9,538 bases of DNA from Actinocrinis sp035605935 (GTDB lineage: Bacteria > Actinomycetota > Actinomycetes > Streptomycetales > Catenulisporaceae). Where the stretch lies: contig NZ_DATNGK010000159.1 of NCBI RefSeq assembly GCF_035605935.1, positions 1 to 9,538 on the forward strand. The letters run 5' to 3'. The notes below the pieces were generated by a model that was given only the letters and a program-made list of their open reading frames with translations, was not told the DNA's origin and searched no databases. Position 1 is the first letter of the stretch. Each line of letters starts with the position of its first letter. Shown here one piece after another: positions 6,269 through 9,538 of this stretch. Made by a program: the position numbers and the translations under genes.

Positions 6269-6678
6269 TCAGGAGAGGGCTCCGATACTCAGGAGGTATT
6301 CCTTCAGATCCGCGGCCTCCTGTCCATGACCCTTAGCGTTGGGGTGGAACGAGTACTCCTGGTGCGTGACGATTACCCCGTTGACCCACGGATCGGCGCT
6401 GTCGCACAGCTGATGACCCCCGGTGAAGGCCTGAGTGTCGTCCACCACGGCGGCGGCTGGACCCAACCCTGGTGATGCGTTTGGTGTTACCTGTCGAAGG
6501 CTCACGTGAAGTCTCGTGTCTCGCGGATGGTCCGCTCTAAGCCGGGGGAATCGGGCCCACGCAAGATGGCCCGTAGCAAGGCGGCAACGGGTCAGCCTGC
6601 GCGGTCTGCGGTGCCAGGGCCAGCATTACGGCAGCGGTCAGAAATCCCAGCAGCGCCAACCCGCCTACGCGACTTCAT
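6269..6678 (-). pseudogene. Decayed secreted SGNH/GDSL hydrolase (5' and 3' ends only)
   Basis: Two pieces of one apparent gene remain. At the 5' end, ATG 6678 (GAGGGGA about 8 nt upstream) encodes MKSRRR. One base too many in the GGG at 6660-6662 then shifts the frame: the +1 frame from 6659 reads as a near-perfect signal-peptide core, LALLGFLTAAVMLAL, ending QTAQA, then a Pro/Cys-rich stretch to a TAG at 6537-6539. At the 3' end, the frame ending at 6269 carries the C-terminal signature of actinobacterial secreted SGNH esterases: FTGGHQLCDSADPWVNGV, then SFHPNAKGHG with the catalytic-type His. The GDS nucleophile block and most of the body, probably several hundred bases, are absent. It fits a frameshift plus internal deletion. 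Alternatives are a sequencing or assembly error, or two unrelated small pieces. The strong hairpin downstream supports a former full gene. Confidence 0.6.
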
Positions 6679-6747
6679 GGTCTGATTCCCCTCGTCCACA
6701 TGTCTGCGGGTGCTGTCTGAACACACCGAGCCGAACTTAGGTCGCGC

Positions 6748-6786
6748 CCGGCGTGGCCCGAAAGCCGGATGAACCGCCCACGCCGG
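6748..6786. repeat. 9-bp inverted repeat with 21-bp spacer
   Basis: CCGGCGTGG (6748-6756) and CCACGCCGG (6778-6786) are exact reverse complements. They lie in the divergent region between the SGNH remnant and the TetR gene, 20 bp from the second inverted repeat. A centre-to-centre distance of 30 bp places the arms on the same helical face. Role unknown. Confidence 0.35.
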
Positions 6787-6805
6787 CGTGTACCGCAGTG
6801 TTGTG

Positions 6806-6824
6806 GCACCACATCGTGTGGTGC
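6806..6824. promoter_or_regulatory. 19-bp inverted repeat, candidate TetR-family operator
   Basis: GCACCACA (6806-6813) and TGTGGTGC (6817-6824) are perfect 8-bp arms around TCG. The size and symmetry suit a TetR-type dimer. It lies about 102 bp upstream of the TetR start and about 128 bp upstream of the SGNH remnant ATG on the other strand. That is where a repressor controlling a divergent pair would be expected to bind. That this particular TetR protein binds it is inference. Confidence 0.5.
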
Positions 6825-6853
6825 GAAAGCACGACGGCCCTCGGCGATTAGCC

Positions 6854-6882
6854 GGAACGGCCATTACCGGAACAGGCATAAT
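6854..6882 (+). promoter_or_regulatory. Possible promoter of the TetR gene
   Basis: CATAAT at 6877-6882 is a good -10 candidate in otherwise GC-rich DNA. With 17-bp spacing the -35 position is GGAACG (6854-6859), unlike TTGACA but similar to GGAAC elements used by some ECF sigma factors. CCGGAAC is repeated at 6852-6858 and 6867-6873. The start codon is 45 bp downstream. Confidence 0.3.
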
Positions 6883-6926
6883 GTGGATAGCGATGGACGA
6901 GTCCTGAGCGCGGAGACGAGTGAGAC

Positions 6927-7511
6927 ATGGCGCGCAGCCGCGATCTGCCCGCACAACAGCAGCGCCTTTCAGCCGCCACCTGGGCGGTGCTTGCGCGCGA
7001 CGGATTGACCGGACTGACCGTCCGTGCCGTCGCCGAGCACGCAGGCTGCACAACCGGCCTGGTCATGCACGCGTTCCCGGACAAGCGGGCGCTCCTGCGT
7101 CATGCGCGCGAGCTGCTGCACCAACAGACCGCCGAGCGCGCCGATCGGGCCGAAGCCGAAGCGGCCGGTCCAGAGGCTCGTCTGCGCGCGGTACTGCATC
7201 AGGCGGCGTTGCTCACGGAAGGCAAGCGCGACGAGGCTCGGGTCTGGCTCGCATACACGGCTGCTGCTGTGGCCGATGAGGAGCTGGCGCAGCTGCATCG
7301 GTCACACAACCGTGCGTTTGTCGCCCGCATCGATCGGCTCCTGGTCGAAGCCCGCCCGCAGTTGAACGCGACGCAGCGCCAGGACACGGCTGCCGCGCTG
7401 GTGGCCCTCGTCGAGGGTCTCAACACGCTCGCGATTCTCGATCGATCGACCTACCATCCCCGACGGCAGCGCCAAGCCATCGAAGAGGCTCTGGAACGCA
7501 CACGCGGCTGA
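6927..7511 (+). CDS. TetR/AcrR-family transcriptional repressor
   Basis: A 194-aa one-component regulator. The N-terminal helix-turn-helix (about 11-58) is typical: RLSAATWAVLARDGLTGLTV, then AVAEHAGCTTGLVMHAFPDK, where the final AFPDK stands in the place of the usual YF..K of TetR recognition helices. The C-terminal helices (about 80-190) have the length and character of BetI-like ligand and dimer domains; the ligand cannot be read. The start ATG follows GAGTGAG, with GGAGA 10 nt upstream, a moderate site. It is divergent from the SGNH hydrolase remnant. A classic arrangement would have repressed that secreted esterase, so the regulator may have lost its neighbour target while keeping autoregulation or distant targets (inference). 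Confidence 0.9.
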   Translation: MARSRDLPAQQQRLSAATWAVLARDGLTGLTVRAVAEHAGCTTGLVMHAFPDKRALLRHARELLHQQTAERADRAEAEAAGPEARLRAVLHQAALLTEGKRDEARVWLAYTAAAVADEELAQLHRSHNRAFVARIDRLLVEARPQLNATQRQDTAAALVALVEGLNTLAILDRSTYHPRRQRQAIEEALERTRG

Positions 7512-7518
7512 CAACATG

Positions 7519-7541
7519 GTCTCAAGCACATGTGGCGAGAC
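7519..7541. terminator. Hairpin between convergent TetR and lectin-pseudokinase genes
   Basis: GTCTC (7519-7523) and GAGAC (7537-7541) flank a 13-nt interior that contains the palindrome CACATGTG (7527-7534). The 55-bp gap between the two stop codons has no other structure, so this may end transcription from both sides. TTTTA at 7557-7561 follows on the + strand. The stem is short. Confidence 0.35.
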
Positions 7542-7566
7542 GTGAGGTCCGTCGCTGTTTTATCGG

Positions 7567-9111
7567 CTACCACGACCATTGCTGACTCTGACCGCCGTTG
7601 CAGGTCCACAGCTCGACTTGGGTGCCCTTGGCCGTAAGTGCGTCGGTGACGTCCAAGCACTTGCCCGACTGGACCTCGGTGATTGTGCCGTTGGCATTCA
7701 CCGCCCACTGCTGATCCTCACCGCCGTCGCAGGTCCACAGCGTGACCCTGCTGCCGTCCGCAGTTTTATCGCCGTACACATCCAGGCAGTACGCGCCGCC
7801 GTCCACAGCCAACGCGCCGGCGGAAAAGCTCCACGCCTGGCCGCTGCTGCCATTACAGGTCCAGATCTCCTCCTTGGCGCCATTGATGAAAGTGCTGCCG
7901 CTGGTGTCCAGGCACTCACCGCTGTGGGCGTTGAAGAGGGGCCGTCCGCCGCCGAACGATGCGCCTGCCGGCAACACGGCTCCCAGCAGGCTCGCCGGTG
8001 TCGTTGGTGCCGTATCGGCTGGTGTGCCGTTGCCGAGGGATGGCGTTTCCCTTGGGACGCCCTCACTCGCACCCTGACTCGCGTCGGGCTGCGCCGTGGT
8101 CGCAATCGGCAGCGGGCTGGCAGCCATCGCGGCACCTGCGCCGGAGCGCGCACCGCTGGAGCCGAGGACGGCGACGGTTATGGCAGTCACAGCGCCTGCG
8201 GCGATCGCGATGGCGGACCCGCTCGCGCGCCAAAGCCTGTGACGCAGCGCCTGGGACGACGCAGGGGCGTGCCCGGCGGGATCGATGCGTGTCGAGACTG
8301 TGAACGCAGGCAAGCGGCTGGCCAGGTACGAGGCGGTCGGTCGATCGCGCGGGTTGCGCTCAAGGCAGGCCGAGACGAGTCGCAGTAGATCCGGCGGCGC
8401 GGGGATCGTGAGCGGACCCAAGGTGGCACACGCGCCCGCATTGCCGGCCTGCCGAGTCAGGACCGGCCCGCCGCCGGTCAGTGCTTCGCGCATCATGACG
8501 CCGACTGCGTACACGTCGGCGGCTGCGGAGGCGAATTCGTCGCCTGCCAATTCAGGCGCCTTATACGCAGAATCGGTTCCACCGCCGGCGTGTTGCGTAT
8601 GGCCATGTTCGATTATGTCGCCGAGGTCTGCTAGGCCGAAGCCGGCCACTCGGACGTTCCACGCGCCGCCCGCGCCTGGCTCGAGCCGTACCGCCGCAGG
8701 TGCAAGGTGACCGTGTGTGAGACCTAAGGCGTGCACGGCTGCGAGCGCGTCGGAGAGTTGTGCACCGAACAGCGCCACCTGAGCGGGCGGAAGCTGCCGA
8801 TGATTGCGCAGCACGGAGGACAGATCCTCCGCAGGAAGTGCCCTGGTGACGATGGCGATCCAGTCAGTTCCGTTCACCACGCTGTCTGCGGGGATCAGGT
8901 GTGGATGCGCAAGGCGCGCGACAGCGTCCAGTTTGGGCAGCAGCCTGGCCACCACCTCGCGCGGTTCGGCCGAGCCGATGTGGATCGCCGTCACGGCGTG
9001 CCCGGACCCAGTGTGCAGATCGCGGCAACTCCACACGACATGCTCGCCGATGCGCGCTACTGCTTCGATCGCTTCAAAGCGATCGGCGAGCCGTAACCGA
9101 GATTCGTACAT
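7567..9111 (-). CDS. Membrane pseudokinase with extracellular ricin-type beta-trefoil lectin
   Basis: A 514-aa protein in three parts. Residues about 11-270 have the Ser/Thr kinase fold: YKAPELAGDEF (183-193, APE motif), DVYAVGVMMREALTG (199-213) and NPRDRPTA (253-260). The catalytic set is missing: the VAIK lysine is His44 (TAIH); HRDxKPxN reads HGHLAPAA (133-140), losing Arg, Asp, Lys and Asn; and DFG is GFG (157-159). The glycine loop (21-33) keeps one Gly. This is a pseudokinase, probably without phosphotransfer. One transmembrane helix (about 299-317) leads to a Ser/Thr/Pro/Ala linker (about 318-388). The C-terminus (about 390-514) is a ricin B-type trefoil with three repeats, each with a CLD motif, WTC and QxW: Gln425-Trp427, Gln467-Trp469, Gln510-Trp512. 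The kinase-like domain should be cytoplasmic and the lectin outside. The start ATG has AAGGA 6 nt upstream. It lies 165 bp behind a GH16-like gene on the same strand. A sugar-binding sensor or scaffold is inferred. Confidence 0.88.
   Translation of the reverse strand: MYESRLRLADRFEAIEAVARIGEHVVWSCRDLHTGSGHAVTAIHIGSAEPREVVARLLPKLDAVARLAHPHLIPADSVVNGTDWIAIVTRALPAEDLSSVLRNHRQLPPAQVALFGAQLSDALAAVHALGLTHGHLAPAAVRLEPGAGGAWNVRVAGFGLADLGDIIEHGHTQHAGGGTDSAYKAPELAGDEFASAAADVYAVGVMMREALTGGGPVLTRQAGNAGACATLGPLTIPAPPDLLRLVSACLERNPRDRPTASYLASRLPAFTVSTRIDPAGHAPASSQALRHRLWRASGSAIAIAAGAVTAITVAVLGSSGARSGAGAAMAASPLPIATTAQPDASQGASEGVPRETPSLGNGTPADTAPTTPASLLGAVLPAGASFGGGRPLFNAHSGECLDTSGSTFINGAKEEIWTCNGSSGQAWSFSAGALAVDGGAYCLDVYGDKTADGSRVTLWTCDGGEDQQWAVNANGTITEVQSGKCLDVTDALTAKGTQVELWTCNGGQSQQWSW
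7600..7864 (-). repeat. Internal repeats of the ricin trefoil visible in DNA
   Basis: CAGGTCCACAG occurs at 7600-7610 and 7730-7740, with a shorter CAGGTCCAG at 7856-7864, about 126-130 bp apart. They encode the WTC motif of the three trefoil lobes (WTCNGG, WTCDGG, WTCNGS). DNA identity across lobes suggests fairly recent lobe duplication or gene conversion. Confidence 0.6.
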
Positions 9112-9214
9112 GAGCCGTCCTTCGTGCGCGCGAGCACCGCTGCGCGCCGTCGAACGACACGGCAGCAGCCGCGATGCCCACGACCGACACTCCCGCCACG
9201 ATGATCACCGGCAA
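9074..9214 (-). CDS. Possible 46-aa membrane peptide overlapping the pseudokinase start
   Basis: A frame from TTG 9214, with GGAG 9 nt upstream, encodes a hydrophobic segment of about 18 residues (PVIIVAGVSVVGIAAAAVSF) followed by an Arg-rich tail, and overlaps the pseudokinase start by 38 bp in another frame. The hydrophobic run in a GC-rich noncoding gap is suggestive, and translational coupling to the pseudokinase is possible. Against it are the rare start, the lack of a known family and the hairpin just upstream. I do not recognise it, and a chance frame is at least as likely. Confidence 0.2.
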   Translation of the reverse strand: MPVIIVAGVSVVGIAAAAVSFDGAQRCSRARRTAHVRISVTARRSL

Positions 9215-9236
9215 CGGCCGGTGCTCCGGGTTTTCG

Positions 9237-9268
9237 GGTATCGCCGGGCCATCGGCACCGGCGATACC
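9237..9268 (-). terminator. 11-bp perfect hairpin after the GH16-like gene
   Basis: GGTATCGCCGG (9237-9247) and CCGGCGATACC (9258-9268) are exact arms around 10 nt. The stem starts 8 nt after the GH16 stop (9277-9279). There is no U-tract on the minus strand. It suggests that the pseudokinase is expressed from its own promoter in the remaining 125 bp, or by readthrough. Confidence 0.6.
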
Positions 9269-9276
9269 GCAACGGC

Positions 9277-9538
9277 TCAGCGTCTCGTGTAGACCGCGAA
9301 CCAGTTCACGTTCATCGCCGCGCCCGGCGTGGTCGCGGCCGACGGCGAGGTACAGGCGCACACGCCGTTCGGGAACGCTCCGCCGATGGCGAGGTCGAAG
9401 ATGGCGAAGAAGCCGTGGTCGATCGCCGCCTGCCACGTGGCGACGCCGACCTGGCTTTCCTTGATGGCGAAGGTCTGCCGGCCGTCGAGGTAGAACCGGA
9501 CCTGCTCCGCGGCGGTGTTGCGGCGGTCTACGATCACT
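9277..9538 (-). CDS. GH16-like glycoside hydrolase, C-terminal end (partial)
   Basis: About 86 residues are present and the gene continues beyond the right edge. The order EQVRFYLDGRQTF, then TWQAAIDHGFFAIFDLAIGG, then TTPGAAMNVNWFAVYTRR matches the last strands of family 16 beta-jelly-roll enzymes (laminarinase/beta-glucanase type), where the usual pattern is a DG turn, a lnlAiGG strand and a closing MxVDyVxVY strand. Here the final Asp is Asn (MNVNWFAVY). The catalytic ExDxxE site lies outside the window, so activity and substrate cannot be judged; family members hydrolyse or rearrange beta-glucans or galactans, usually outside the cell. The protein ends right after the domain, without a binding module. 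It is followed by a clear hairpin and the lectin pseudokinase on the same strand. Confidence 0.75.
   Translation of the reverse strand, partial: VIVDRRNTAAEQVRFYLDGRQTFAIKESQVGVATWQAAIDHGFFAIFDLAIGGAFPNGVCACTSPSAATTPGAAMNVNWFAVYTRR

Noticed and set aside
7579..8388. 269-codon + strand frame opposite the ricin and linker region
   Set aside because: It is antisense to the trefoil repeats. Its apparent internal repetition is only the complement of the WTC/QxW repeats.
1..9538. CRISPR array, insertion sequence, integrase or phage module
   Set aside because: I searched by eye for regular spaced repeats, transposase or recombinase motifs and target-site duplications and found none. The only regular repeats are the lectin lobes and the CAGTT triplet.

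Overview
The window is very GC-rich with GC-biased third codon positions, GTG starts and actinobacterial protein families (secreted lectin-hydrolases, MacS/NarL-type two-component proteins, a Ser/Thr kinase-fold protein with one transmembrane helix). It is most likely chromosomal DNA of a filamentous or other high-GC actinobacterium; the genus cannot be fixed from the sequence. There are no rRNA or tRNA genes, no CRISPR array and no insertion sequence.

Layout. 1-244: intergenic, with small hairpins and three CAGTT repeats spaced exactly 10 bp apart. 245-949 (+): RNase HI with a C-terminal Cys/His extension. 950-1235: no gene seen. 1236-1721 (-): GNAT acetyltransferase, preceded at 1744-1779 by a perfect 16-bp inverted repeat whose arms are themselves palindromes. 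1815-2720 (-): secreted B-lectin plus CHAP cell-wall hydrolase, divergent from 2991-4049 (+): secreted GH25 lysozyme with an SH3-like tail. A long hairpin at 4054-4097 separates the lysozyme from 4146-4808 (+), a NarL/LuxR response regulator that converges on 4868-6013 (-), a membrane histidine kinase. 6269-6678 (-): wreck of a secreted SGNH hydrolase, with a frameshifted signal peptide, the catalytic body missing and the C-terminus kept. 6927-7511 (+): TetR-family repressor, with a 19-bp inverted repeat in the divergent promoter region. 7567-9111 (-): membrane protein with a degenerate kinase domain, one transmembrane helix and a ricin-type beta-trefoil. 9277-9538 (-): C-terminal end of a GH16-like glycoside hydrolase that runs off the window.

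Common thread. Five loci encode or encoded exported or surface proteins that bind or cut polysaccharide or peptidoglycan (CHAP-lectin, GH25, SGNH remnant, ricin-lectin pseudokinase, GH16). They are interleaved with one-component (TetR) and two-component regulators. The most unusual object is the ricin-lectin pseudokinase: the kinase fold is recognisable, but the VAIK Lys, HRD Asp, catalytic-loop Lys and Asn, and DFG Asp are all replaced. This suggests a carbohydrate-sensing, non-catalytic membrane scaffold downstream of a GH16 enzyme. That role is inference; the residue losses are read directly from the sequence.
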